The notes beneath the pieces were generated by a model. That model had not been told where the DNA came from. It saw only the letters and a program-made list of their open reading frames with translations, and did no database searches. This document shows, piece after piece, positions 19,281 through 28,002 of a DNA stretch of 64,000 bases (position 1 is the stretch's first letter; every line of letters starts with the position of its first letter). The position numbers and the translations under genes were made by a program. This DNA comes from Acidimicrobiales bacterium (lineage in GTDB: Bacteria; Actinomycetota; Acidimicrobiia; Acidimicrobiales; RAAP-2), in NCBI GenBank assembly GCA_017883045.1, contig JADGOJ010000001.1, positions 1 through 64,000 of the forward strand. Reading direction: 5' to 3'.

Positions 19281-19446
19281 CTTCGACCTTTCTGAGCCGC
19301 AGTCGCCGAGACTGCGGGGCTTGGAAGCGCCGCCCGTCAGGCGCCGCGACCTACGACGTTTGAAGCAGCGCTACGCGATGGTCGGGATCGTCACCCTGTC
19401 GGTCCCCTTCGTCGCGGCGCTCATCGTGCTGGGAGCGGCCCACTGA
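19267..19446 (+). CDS. Small single-TM protein (59 aa) between nadD and rsfS
   Basis: [59 protein letters not shown], translated by eye; below the ORF-track cutoff; TACAGT box 7 nt upstream of ATG; fills an otherwise empty gap. Confidence 0.6.
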   Translation: MAVRSFDLSEPQSPRLRGLEAPPVRRRDLRRLKQRYAMVGIVTLSVPFVAALIVLGAAH

Positions 19447-19454
19447 GTGGCATC

Positions 19455-19844
19455 GTGACCAGCGGCGAGGTTGCTCGCGATCCGCACACCAGCTTCGTTG
19501 CCGCGCTGACCAACGCCGCGATGATGGCGGCCGAGGACAAGTTGAGCACGGACACGGTCGTGCTGGACCTGCGCGGACTCGTGGACTCCTTCGACGCGCT
19601 GGTGCTGGCCTCGGGCCGCAACGATCGTCAGGTCCGCGCCATCGCCGAGGAGGTCGAGCGACTCGTCGAACTCGCCCTCGACGTCAAGCCCGTGCGGGTC
19701 GAGGGTTGGACCGCCGCCGAGTGGATCGCGCTCGACTACGGCGACGTCATCGTGCACGTCTTCGACGAGGCCGCGCGCGAGTACTACGACCTCGAGCACC
19801 TCTGGAGCGCCGCTCCGGCCTATCGCCACGAGCCGGTCCGTTAG
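19455..19844 (+). CDS. rsfS: Ribosomal silencing factor RsfS
   Basis: AAEDKLSTDTVVLDLRGLVDSFDALVLASGRNDRQVRAIAEEV...EWIALDYGDVIVHVF. Confidence 0.93.
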   Translation: MTSGEVARDPHTSFVAALTNAAMMAAEDKLSTDTVVLDLRGLVDSFDALVLASGRNDRQVRAIAEEVERLVELALDVKPVRVEGWTAAEWIALDYGDVIVHVFDEAAREYYDLEHLWSAAPAYRHEPVR

Positions 19845-20419
19845 CGGTTCAAGAGGCTGGAGTAGTCACTCGTGGTGATGAGCGGGGTCCTCGTGCCGTT
19901 GGGCAACAGCGAACGCTGCACCCGACCCGCTGCCGTGATCTCGATCCCCTTGACCGCCCCGGCGTCGTACGCCGTCAGCACCAGTTGGCCGAGCGCCAAG
20001 ACCTCTTGGGACCGACTCAGCTTCGACAGCGGGGTCGCGAGGTCGACGTAGCCGACGTCGCCCTTAATGCTCGCCGACAGCAGCACCAGGCCCGCGGGCA
20101 GCGCCGAGGTGTAGCCCGCGAACGTCTCGATCTGGGTCGGGCCGAGGATGAGCTGGCGCAACACGGTGGCGAGCACGGGGGGAGCGGGCACGATCCGACT
20201 CGAGGGGGCGAGGTGGCCGGTGGCGTCGACGATGTAGACGGGCTGGGTGATGAAGCGCACGCGACCGTTGTTGGTCCCGGGGATGGTCTTGTTGAGCAGG
20301 CCGAAGGGGATCTGGCGGTGGGCGATGAGATCGGGCGTCGGCGCGGTGGGCACCAGCGTGCAGCCGCTCAACAGCACGGCGCCCAGTCCCACGGCCACGA
20401 GTGCGCCCAGCCGCTTCAT
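19841..20419 (-). CDS. GerMN-domain lipoprotein, LpqB-like (short)
   Basis: Lipobox LLSGC; GYVDLATPLSKLSRSQEVLALGQLVLTAYDAGAVKGIEI is a GerMN-type region; downstream of mtrA/mtrB-like genes. Confidence 0.78.
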   Translation of the reverse strand: MKRLGALVAVGLGAVLLSGCTLVPTAPTPDLIAHRQIPFGLLNKTIPGTNNGRVRFITQPVYIVDATGHLAPSSRIVPAPPVLATVLRQLILGPTQIETFAGYTSALPAGLVLLSASIKGDVGYVDLATPLSKLSRSQEVLALGQLVLTAYDAGAVKGIEITAAGRVQRSLLPNGTRTPLITTSDYSSLLNR

Positions 20420-21810
20420 TCCCGGTCTCCTTCGACGATCGGCAGGAGGATCTGGAAGCGGGCCCCGCCGTCGTCGCTCTCGAGCACCGCGATGGTGCCC
20501 CCAAACGCCTTGACGTGGTCGCGCACGAGCGCGAGGCCGAGCCCGGTGCCGCGCGCGATGCCGCGGTCGTGGGCGGCGCGTCCTCGAAAGAAGCGCTCGA
20601 AGACGTGCTCTCGCTCGTCGAGCGGGACGCCGGGGCCGGCGTCGTCGACGTTGATCGCGAGATAGTTCGCGACCCGGTTCATCCGCACCGCCACCGCGCC
20701 CTCGGCGTAGCGGTGCGCGTTGTCGATGAGGTTGGTGATCACCCGCTCGAAGCGGCGCCGGTCGACCTCGACGAGTGGATCGCCGACCGACTCGTCGACC
20801 TCGACGACCGGCTCGACCAGTGCGTGTCGAGCGGCCGCCGAACGCACCGACTGGCGCAGCAGTTCAGTGGCCGGCACCTTCTCCATCACGAGCGGGACCG
20901 CGCCCGCGTCGCTTCTCGCCATCTCCAGGAGGTCTTCGACGAGTGACTGGAAGATCGAGAGGTCGGCGAGCAACAGGTCGAGGCTCTCCTGGCCGGCGGG
21001 CGAAAGCTGCTCACGGTGCTGTTGCAGCACCGACGCCGTCGTCGCCAGTGTCGTCAGCGGCGAGCGCAGCTCGTGACTGACGTCGCTCGCGAAGCGCGCG
21101 TCGCGCTCGAGCCGGTCGACCAACCGGCTGACCATCTCGTTGAACGACTCGGTCAGCTGCTGGACCTCGCGGTCGGCCTGGGTCACGACGAGGCGCGTGG
21201 TCAGCGCCCCCGCGGCGATCTTGGCCGCGGCGAGCGAGACCTCCTCCAGGGGCCGCACGGCCCGCCGGGTCGCCCAGAGTCCGCCGCCCATCCCGATGAA
21301 CGAGGTCGCCAGTGCACCCGCCGCGAGCACCAGCAGCAGCACCCGCAGCGTGTGCTCGAGGCTGGAGAGCCGGAAGACCTCGAAGACCTGGGTCTCGACC
21401 GCGGGGATCGGCACGCCCACGACGAAGAGGATCTCGCCGTTGACGATGAGCGTCTGTTGCGTCGCGTGTCCTTGGTTCACCAGCTTGATGATCTGGGGCG
21501 ACACGTCCTTGGTGGACGCCGGTTCACTGCGCGCCAGCCACTGGTGGTGGGTCTGGACGAGGACGATTGACGAGGTGGCCTTCTGGATCGAGTTCAACAG
21601 GTTCGCGAGCTGGGCCGGCGACGTGTAGAGGGTGCTGCGCACCAGGGCCGCGTTCACGTAGCTCTGGCGTAGGTCGGTCTGCTGCTGGTTCGAGATCAAG
21701 AGTCGCTGCACGCCGATGTAGGTCAGCGAGGCGAAGAGCGAGCTCAGCACCAGCGCACCCAGGCCGAACGTGACGAGTAGGCGAAGTCGCAGGCTCCGAT
21801 GCGCCATCAA
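20416..21810 (-). CDS. mtrB: Sensor histidine kinase, MtrB-like
   Basis: TM, HAMP region, H-box FASDVSHELRSPLTTLA, N-box ERVITNLIDNAHRYA, DDAGPGVPLDERE, GTGLGLALVRDHV; overlaps RR gene. Confidence 0.88.
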   Translation of the reverse strand: MMAHRSLRLRLLVTFGLGALVLSSLFASLTYIGVQRLLISNQQQTDLRQSYVNAALVRSTLYTSPAQLANLLNSIQKATSSIVLVQTHHQWLARSEPASTKDVSPQIIKLVNQGHATQQTLIVNGEILFVVGVPIPAVETQVFEVFRLSSLEHTLRVLLLVLAAGALATSFIGMGGGLWATRRAVRPLEEVSLAAAKIAAGALTTRLVVTQADREVQQLTESFNEMVSRLVDRLERDARFASDVSHELRSPLTTLATTASVLQQHREQLSPAGQESLDLLLADLSIFQSLVEDLLEMARSDAGAVPLVMEKVPATELLRQSVRSAAARHALVEPVVEVDESVGDPLVEVDRRRFERVITNLIDNAHRYAEGAVAVRMNRVANYLAINVDDAGPGVPLDEREHVFERFFRGRAAHDRGIARGTGLGLALVRDHVKAFGGTIAVLESDDGGARFQILLPIVEGDRE

Positions 21811-22481
21811 AGGACCAACTTGTATCCCGCGCCGCGAACGGTAACGAGGAACATCGGGCTGGCCGGATCGGGCTCGATCTTCATGCGCAGACGCCGGATG
21901 TGCACGTCGACAAGGCGGCTGTCGCCGAAGTAGTCGTAGCCCCAGACGCGCTCCAGCAGGTCCTCGCGGGAGAGCACCTTGCCGTTGGCCGACGCGAGGT
22001 CGGTCAGCAGGCGGAACTCGGTCGAGGTCAGGTGCAGTTCGGCGCCGTCGGCGTGGCGCACCACGCCCTCGTCGGGCACGACGTGCAGGTCGCCGAGTTG
22101 GAAGGCGTTGGCGCTCCTCTCGGGACGTCGGCGCAGGTGGGCCTTCACCCGCGCGAGGAGCTCTTCGGGCACGAAGGGCTTGGTGACGTAGTCGTCGGCG
22201 CCCGATTCCAGGCCGAGCACCACGTCGACGGTGTCATCACGAGCCGACACGATGACGATCGGCAGGTCGCTCGCTTCGCGCAGGGCCTGACACGTCTCGA
22301 AGCCCGTCATACCCGGCAGCATCACGTCGACGATGGCGACGTCCGACGCCATGCGCGCGAACAGCGCGACGCCGACCTCGCCGCTCGGCGCGTCGTCGAC
22401 CACGAAGCCCTCGCCCTCGAACATGAGCCGAAGTGCGGTGCGGATGTGGTCGTCGTCTTCAACGATCAGAATGCGGGCCAA
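21807..22481 (-). CDS. mtrA: OmpR/PhoB-family response regulator, MtrA-like
   Basis: VEDDDHIRTAL, VDVMLPGMTGFETCQAL, DTVDVVLGLESGADDYVTKPF (very MtrA-like), winged-helix VWGYDYFGDSRLVDVHIRRLRMKIE; SD aaggag before TTG. Confidence 0.9.
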   Translation of the reverse strand: MARILIVEDDDHIRTALRLMFEGEGFVVDDAPSGEVGVALFARMASDVAIVDVMLPGMTGFETCQALREASDLPIVIVSARDDTVDVVLGLESGADDYVTKPFVPEELLARVKAHLRRRPERSANAFQLGDLHVVPDEGVVRHADGAELHLTSTEFRLLTDLASANGKVLSREDLLERVWGYDYFGDSRLVDVHIRRLRMKIEPDPASPMFLVTVRGAGYKLVL

Positions 22482-22544
22482 CCGTGCTCCTTAGGAATCT
22501 CCGCCAAGACTAGTGAGGTGGCGTCGCGCCAAGGGTGCCGTCGG

Positions 22545-22550
22545 TAGCCT
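22545..22550 (+). promoter_or_regulatory. -10 box TAGCCT, 6 nt before GTG of xerC/D
   Basis: TAGCCT-tggggc-GTG. Confidence 0.55.
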
Positions 22551-22556
22551 TGGGGC

Positions 22557-23465
22557 GTGTCACCCAAGAGCGAAGGCGGCGGGACCGCAGATCCGTGGTA
22601 CCTGGAGGGATACGCCTCCACGCTTCGCGCCGCGGACCGGGCGCTGGCCACCCAACTCGCCTACGGCGCGGACCTCGAGCTCTTCATCGAGTGGGCGAGG
22701 AGCCGAGGTGCGGCTGGTCCGAGCGACGTCACGATGCGCGTACTGCGCGACTACCTCGCCTTCATGACCTCGCGCGGCGACGAGCGCACCTCGATCGTGC
22801 GTCGGCGCGCGTCCCTGCGCAGCTACTTCGGATGGATGGTCGAGCGCGGCCACCTCGCCGAGAGCCCCGCGGCCCGGCTCTCGGCGCCGCGCCCCAATAG
22901 CCGCCTGCCCAAGATCGTCATTCGCGAGCAGCTCGAGAACCTGCTCGACGACGACTGGGGCGAGGACGAGTGGGCCACGCTGGACCGGGCGGTCTGCGAG
23001 GTCCTCTACGGCGCCGGGCTGCGCGTGGGCGAACTGTGCGGACTCGAACTGGACAGTGTCGACTTCGTCCAGGGACTGGTGCTGGTCATGGGCAAGGGCC
23101 GCAAGGAGAGGATCGTCCCGCTGCACCGGCGCGGGCTCGAGGCGGTGCGCCTGTGGATCACCGACGCGCGCGACGACGTGGCCAGAAACGACTCGCCGCC
23201 CGAGGCGCTCTTCTACAACCGACGCGGTCATCGGATCGGACCGCGCGACGTACGTCGGATCCTGGACAACCGGGTGGCGCGCGGCCACATCCACCCCCAC
23301 GCCCTTCGCCACACCTACGCGACGCACCTCTTGGAGGGTGGCGCCGACCTGCGCGTGGTGCAGGAACTGCTCGGTCACGAGAGCCTGACGACCACCCAGA
23401 TCTACACGCACGTCTCGAAGTCCCGACTCCAGAAGGTCCACCGCCAGACCCACCCGAGGGGCTAG
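22557..23465 (+). CDS. Tyrosine recombinase XerC/XerD
   Basis: YGAGLRVGELCGLELDSVDF, HPHALRHTYATHLLEGGADLRVVQELLGHESLTTTQIYTHVS. Confidence 0.93.
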   Translation: MSPKSEGGGTADPWYLEGYASTLRAADRALATQLAYGADLELFIEWARSRGAAGPSDVTMRVLRDYLAFMTSRGDERTSIVRRRASLRSYFGWMVERGHLAESPAARLSAPRPNSRLPKIVIREQLENLLDDDWGEDEWATLDRAVCEVLYGAGLRVGELCGLELDSVDFVQGLVLVMGKGRKERIVPLHRRGLEAVRLWITDARDDVARNDSPPEALFYNRRGHRIGPRDVRRILDNRVARGHIHPHALRHTYATHLLEGGADLRVVQELLGHESLTTTQIYTHVSKSRLQKVHRQTHPRG

Positions 23466-23524
23466 GCACCGGCCCAGCGACTAACATGGTCAGGCTCTCC
23501 CACAGTGGGCGAGTTGACGAAATG

Positions 23525-23569
23525 TCCTTGTGGTTTCGTGCGGTCGCCGCTTGCGGTGCACCACAAGGA
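23525..23569 (+). promoter_or_regulatory. Structured leader upstream of rpsB (10-bp perfect outer stem)
   Basis: tccttgtggt (23525-23534) pairs with accacaagga (23560-23569); TAACAT at 23482-23487 could start a leader of about 100 nt. Confidence 0.55.
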
Positions 23570-23597
23570 TCGAGCAACCGAACGGAAGGAAAATACA

Positions 23598-24596
23598 GTG
23601 GCACTTGTCACATTGCAGGAACTGTTGGACTCGGGCGTGCACTTCGGGCACCAGACCCGTCGTTGGAACCCCAAGATGCGTCGTTTCATCCTTGGTGAGC
23701 GCAACGGCATCTACCTGATCGACCTTCGAAAGACCCTCGCGGGCATCGAAACGAGTTACACCTACGTGCGCGACCTCGTCGCCGACGGTGGCGTCATCCT
23801 CTTCGTGGGCACCAAGAAGCAGACCCAGGGCCCCATCGCGGACTACGCCAAGGCCTGCGGCATGCCCTTCGTGAATCAGCGTTGGCTGGGCGGGATGCTG
23901 ACCAACTTCACTACGGTCGCCGGGCGAGTGAAGCGGATGGTGGAACTCCGCTCCATGGAGCGCTCCGGTGACTTCGAGAACATGCCCAAGCGCGAAGCTC
24001 TTCGCCACAGCCGTGAGCTCGTGAAGCTCGACCGCAACTTGAGCGGTATCGCCAGCCTCGAGCGCGTCCCCGACGCGATCTTCGTGATCGACACCAAGAA
24101 GGAGCACATCGCCGTTACCGAGGCACGCAAGCTCGGTCTGCCGGTGGTGGCCGTGGTTGACACGAACTGCGACCCTGACGTGATCGACTACGTGATCCCG
24201 GGCAACGACGACGCCATCCGTTCGGGCGCGTTGCTGTGCCGACTGATTGCCGACGCCGTCACCGAGGGACGCTTCATCCGTCAGAACCGCCCAGTGGTCA
24301 CGCCCAAGCCCAAGCCCGCCGCTGTCGCGGAACCGGTCGTCGTCACTCCCGAGCCCGTGGCCGAGCCCGCCGCCGCCGAGCCCGTCGCCGCTGTCGCGGA
24401 ACCGGTCGTCGTCACTCCCGAGCCCGTGGCCGAACCCGCCGCCGCCGAGCCCGTCGCCGAGCCGGTCGCCGAGCCGGTCGCCGAAGCTGCCCCTGTCGAG
24501 TCAGAGGCGGTCGCTCCCGTGGCGGAGGCCGCTCCCGCGACCGAGGTCGCTGGAGGAACCGCCGAGGAGCCAGACACCACAACCGCCAACGCCTGA
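23598..24596 (+). CDS. rpsB: 30S ribosomal protein S2 with repeat-rich C-terminal extension
   Basis: [27 protein letters not shown]...[11 protein letters not shown]...[13 protein letters not shown]; then (A/E/P/V)-rich tail; GTG 23598 with SD ggaaggaaa. Confidence 0.96.
   Translation: MALVTLQELLDSGVHFGHQTRRWNPKMRRFILGERNGIYLIDLRKTLAGIETSYTYVRDLVADGGVILFVGTKKQTQGPIADYAKACGMPFVNQRWLGGMLTNFTTVAGRVKRMVELRSMERSGDFENMPKREALRHSRELVKLDRNLSGIASLERVPDAIFVIDTKKEHIAVTEARKLGLPVVAVVDTNCDPDVIDYVIPGNDDAIRSGALLCRLIADAVTEGRFIRQNRPVVTPKPKPAAVAEPVVVTPEPVAEPAAAEPVAAVAEPVVVTPEPVAEPAAAEPVAEPVAEPVAEAAPVESEAVAPVAEAAPATEVAGGTAEEPDTTTANA
24318..24455 (+). repeat. Two tandem 69-bp repeats in the rpsB 3' end
   Basis: gccgctgtcgcggaaccggtcgtcgtcactcccgagcccgtggccgaRcccgccgccgccgagcccgtc at 24318-24386 and 24387-24455 with one difference. 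Confidence 0.95.
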
Positions 24597-24628
24597 TTCG
24601 TCAGTAGAGATTCAAAGAGGAGAACAAG

Positions 24629-25420
24629 GTGGCTATCACCGCAAAGGACGTACAGACGCTGCGCCAGTCGACGGGCGTCGGAATGATGGATGCCAAGAAG
24701 GCGCTCGAAGCGAACAACGGCGATCAGGAGGCAGCGACCCAGTGGTTGCGCGTCCAGGGCCTCGCCTCGGCGGCCAAGCGCGCCGACCGTGAAGCCGGCG
24801 AGGGCGCCGTCGCGGTCGTTCGCGATGGCAAGGTCGCGGCGATCGTCGAGCTGCGCTGTGAGACCGACTTCGTCGCGAAGTCCGAGGAGTTCGTCTCGCT
24901 TGTCGACGAGATCGCCGCGCGCGTCTGCGTTGACGGCGAAGGCGCCACGGCACAGTTCCAGGACCGCATCGAGAAGATGCTCACCACGCTGAAGGAGAAC
25001 ATCTCGATCGGACGGGTGTACCGCCTCGAGGCCGGTCCCGACGAAGTGGTCGAGACCTACTGGCACCCGCAGGCCGGTCGTGGCGTGAACGGCGTGGCGG
25101 TCGTGCTGAAGGGTGGCACCGACGAGGTGGCCCACGAGGTCGCCGTGCACATCGCCTTCGCCAAGCCGCTCTACCTGAAGCGCGAGGACGTCCCGGCGGA
25201 CGAGGTCGACGCCGAACGCAAGACCGTCGAGGAGATCTCGCGCAACGAGGGCAAGCCCGAGGCCGCCCTGCCCAAGATCATCGAAGGCCGGCTCAACGGC
25301 TGGTTCAAGGACCGCGTGCTGCTCGAGCAGAGCTACGTGAAGGACGAGAAGCAGACGATCCAGCAATTCCTCAACGGAGCGACCATCACGTCGTACGCTC
25401 AAGTGGTCATTGGGGGATAG
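24629..25420 (+). CDS. tsf: Translation elongation factor Ts
   Basis: ITAKDVQTLRQSTGVGMMDAKKALEANNGDQEAATQWLR; SD aaagaggag. Confidence 0.97.
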   Translation: MAITAKDVQTLRQSTGVGMMDAKKALEANNGDQEAATQWLRVQGLASAAKRADREAGEGAVAVVRDGKVAAIVELRCETDFVAKSEEFVSLVDEIAARVCVDGEGATAQFQDRIEKMLTTLKENISIGRVYRLEAGPDEVVETYWHPQAGRGVNGVAVVLKGGTDEVAHEVAVHIAFAKPLYLKREDVPADEVDAERKTVEEISRNEGKPEAALPKIIEGRLNGWFKDRVLLEQSYVKDEKQTIQQFLNGATITSYAQVVIGG

Positions 25421-25429
25421 GACATCATC

Positions 25430-26140
25430 GTGCGTCGAGTCGTCTTGAAGCTGTCGGGAGAGGCCCTGGCCTCGGCCGCGAGCGACGAGACGATTGACGC
25501 TTCGACCGTCGACTTCCTGGCTCGCGAGATTGCCAGCGCCATGACGCGCGGCGGACTCGAGCTCGCCGTCGTCGTCGGCGGCGGCAACATCTGGCGAGGC
25601 GCCACCGGCGCCATGGCGGGGATGAACCGGGCGAACTCGGACCTCATGGGCATGCTCGGCACCGTCATCAACGCCCTGGCGCTCCAGGACGCGATCGAGA
25701 GCCACGGACGTCCGACCCGGGTGATGTCGGCGATCGGCATGGACCAGGTGGCCGAGCCCTACATCCGCCGCCGCGCCGTTCGACACCTCGAGAAGGGTCG
25801 CGTCGTCATCTTCGCCGCCGGCATGGGCAACCCTTACTTCACGACCGACACCCCCGCCGCGCAGCGCGCCGCGGAGATCGAGGCCGAGATCGTCCTGAAG
25901 GGCACCCACGGCGGCGTCGACGGCGTTTACTCCGAGGACCCGCGCATCAATGTCGATGCGATCAAGTTCGAGGAGATCTCCTTCGACGAGGTCATCGCTC
26001 GCGACCTTCGCGTCATGGACATGACCGCGATCACCTTCTGCAAGGACAATCACCTGCCGTTGCGCGTCTTTGACCTGATGGCCGAGGGAAACCTGGGTCG
26101 CGCACTCGACGGTCACGCCGTCGGTACGCTGGTGAGGTAA
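25430..26140 (+). CDS. pyrH: UMP kinase
   Basis: [44 protein letters not shown]-type region ([21 protein letters not shown]). Confidence 0.96.
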   Translation: MRRVVLKLSGEALASAASDETIDASTVDFLAREIASAMTRGGLELAVVVGGGNIWRGATGAMAGMNRANSDLMGMLGTVINALALQDAIESHGRPTRVMSAIGMDQVAEPYIRRRAVRHLEKGRVVIFAAGMGNPYFTTDTPAAQRAAEIEAEIVLKGTHGGVDGVYSEDPRINVDAIKFEEISFDEVIARDLRVMDMTAITFCKDNHLPLRVFDLMAEGNLGRALDGHAVGTLVR

Positions 26141-26709
26141 TGGAGAACGAACTGGTCGAGATGGTCATGCTGGACACGCGCGAGCGAATGGCGCGAGCCG
26201 TCGAGCACGTCAAGACCGAGTTCGCCACCGTCCGTACGGGCCGCGCGTCGTCGTCGCTGATCGAGAACCTGATGGTCGACTACTACGGCGTCGACACGCC
26301 GCTCAAGCAACTCGCCAACTTCTCCGTGCCCGAGCCGCGCCTCCTGGTGGTATCGCCCTTCGACAAGGGCGCCATGGCCGCGATCGAGAAGGCCATCGGC
26401 AACGCCGACCTCGGTCTCAACCCCTCTAATGATGGCAACGTCATCAGACTGACGTTCCCCTCCCTCACCGAGGAGCGTCGCAAAGCGTTCGTGAAGATCG
26501 TGCGCACCAAGGCCGAGGATGGCAAGGTCGCCCTACGCGGCGTTCGCCGCCACGCCCGCCAGGAGCTCGAGAACCTCGAGAAGGAAGAAGGACTCTCGAG
26601 CGACGACATCGAGCGTCTGGAGAAGGTCCTCGACAAGATGACTCACGATGAGGTGGCCGTCGTCGACGCGCTGCTCGCTCACAAGGAGCAAGAACTCCTT
26701 GAGGTCTGA
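26140..26709 (+). CDS. frr: Ribosome recycling factor
   Basis: TEFATVRTGRASSSLIENLMVDYYGVDTPLKQLANFSVPEPRLLVVSPFDKGAMAAIEKAI. Confidence 0.97.
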   Translation: MENELVEMVMLDTRERMARAVEHVKTEFATVRTGRASSSLIENLMVDYYGVDTPLKQLANFSVPEPRLLVVSPFDKGAMAAIEKAIGNADLGLNPSNDGNVIRLTFPSLTEERRKAFVKIVRTKAEDGKVALRGVRRHARQELENLEKEEGLSSDDIERLEKVLDKMTHDEVAVVDALLAHKEQELLEV

Positions 26710-28000
26710 CGACGAAGCCTCCTTTGTTGATTCGACGGGCGAAGAGACCGTCGTCAGCCCGACCGATTCCAGGGTGATCATCACCGGCGCCGAGATCGCC
26801 GCCGAGGCCGTCGACGAGACCCCACTGATCGACCCCACGACGCTCTTGCCCCACTGGACTGACGCGCCGACGGGACAAGTACCGATCGTCGTCGCGCGCG
26901 AGGCGGCGGAGAGCGGCGACCCGTGGTCCGCCATCCCGGCGCCGGCGTGGCGCGAGGGTGAGGTCGATTGGGTGGCCCACGAAGACCAGTTCGACGCTTC
27001 GATTCTCGCCGGTGACGATCGCGAGGACACGGCTCGACCGTGGGAGTTCACGCTGCCCGACGACGTGGTCGCCGAAGAGGCTGTCCTCGAGGAGGCGCCT
27101 CGACCCGAGCCCCACCGCATCCAGCGCACGCGACGTTCGATCACCTCGAACCCGCTGGCTGGCCGGGCCGTTCGCCAGAGCATCGACCGTAGTGTCTCTC
27201 GCGCCACCATGACCGGCGTGCTGCTGGCCGCCGTCGTGTTGTTGGTCTTCATCGCGGGAGCCTTGCCCGTCGCGGTGCTCGTGCTCGCCGCACTGGGCCT
27301 CGCGAGCGCCGAGGCCTACGCGGGCTTCCGCGCGGTCGGAGCGCACCCCGCCAGCGTGCTGGGCATCGTCGCGGTCTTGACGCTCAGCGTCGCGGTCTAC
27401 AACAAGGGACTGATCGCCTACGGCGCGGTGAGCGTGCTGCTGCTGCTTTTCGGCTTCATCTGGTACCTGAAGGCCGAGACGGCGGTCGACGTGCTCGACG
27501 GGATTGGCGCCACGCTGTTCGTCTACGCCTGGATCGGCGTGCTGGGCTCGTACGCGCTGCTGATGATCTCGCCCCAGTCGTTCTCGAACGGACACGGGCT
27601 GACCTACCTCTTCGGCGCCGTCGTCTTGACGGTCGCGAACGATGTGGGGGCACTCTTCATCGGGCGCCGATTCGGGAAGCATCCGCTGAACGCGAAGCTG
27701 TCGCCGAACAAGACTCGCGGCGGCACGATCGGCGGCACGATCGTGACCCTGCTCGTGGGCGTGGCGCTCCTGCCCCTGATGAGCCCGTGGACCAGGACCT
27801 CGGGACTCGAGGTGGCCGCGGTGCTGTCGGTCGTGGTCCCGTTCGGCGACCTCTTTGAATCGATGGTCAAGCGCACGCTCGGCCTGAAGGACCTCGGTCA
27901 CTGGCTGCCCGGCCACGGCGGACTGCTCGACCGGGTCGACGGGCTGCTGTTCGCGCTGCCGACGATGTACTACCTCACCCACGTCCTCAAGCTGGGTTAA
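26699..28000 (+). CDS. cdsA: Phosphatidate cytidylyltransferase with long hydrophilic N-terminus
   Basis: C-terminal LSPNKTRGGTIGG...VPFGDLFESMVKRTLGLKDLGHWLPGHGGLLDRVDGLL is the CdsA signature; TTG 26699 start is a guess. Confidence 0.88.
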   Translation: MRSDDEASFVDSTGEETVVSPTDSRVIITGAEIAAEAVDETPLIDPTTLLPHWTDAPTGQVPIVVAREAAESGDPWSAIPAPAWREGEVDWVAHEDQFDASILAGDDREDTARPWEFTLPDDVVAEEAVLEEAPRPEPHRIQRTRRSITSNPLAGRAVRQSIDRSVSRATMTGVLLAAVVLLVFIAGALPVAVLVLAALGLASAEAYAGFRAVGAHPASVLGIVAVLTLSVAVYNKGLIAYGAVSVLLLLFGFIWYLKAETAVDVLDGIGATLFVYAWIGVLGSYALLMISPQSFSNGHGLTYLFGAVVLTVANDVGALFIGRRFGKHPLNAKLSPNKTRGGTIGGTIVTLLVGVALLPLMSPWTRTSGLEVAAVLSVVVPFGDLFESMVKRTLGLKDLGHWLPGHGGLLDRVDGLLFALPTMYYLTHVLKLG

Positions 28001-28002
28001 CG

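Noticed and set aside
22557-23465. Phage or integron integrase as a mobile-element marker
   Set aside because: XerC/D-type sequence in the usual place just upstream of rpsB in actinobacteria; no att sites or phage genes.
24318-24480. CRISPR-like or mobile repeat
   Set aside because: Direct 69-bp units are in-frame codon repeats of the S2 tail with no spacers; coding low-complexity expansion.
24281-26116. 611-aa minus-strand ORF opposite rpsB/tsf/pyrH
   Set aside because: Antisense artefact; mirrors S2 tail repeats as ATGSA... low complexity.
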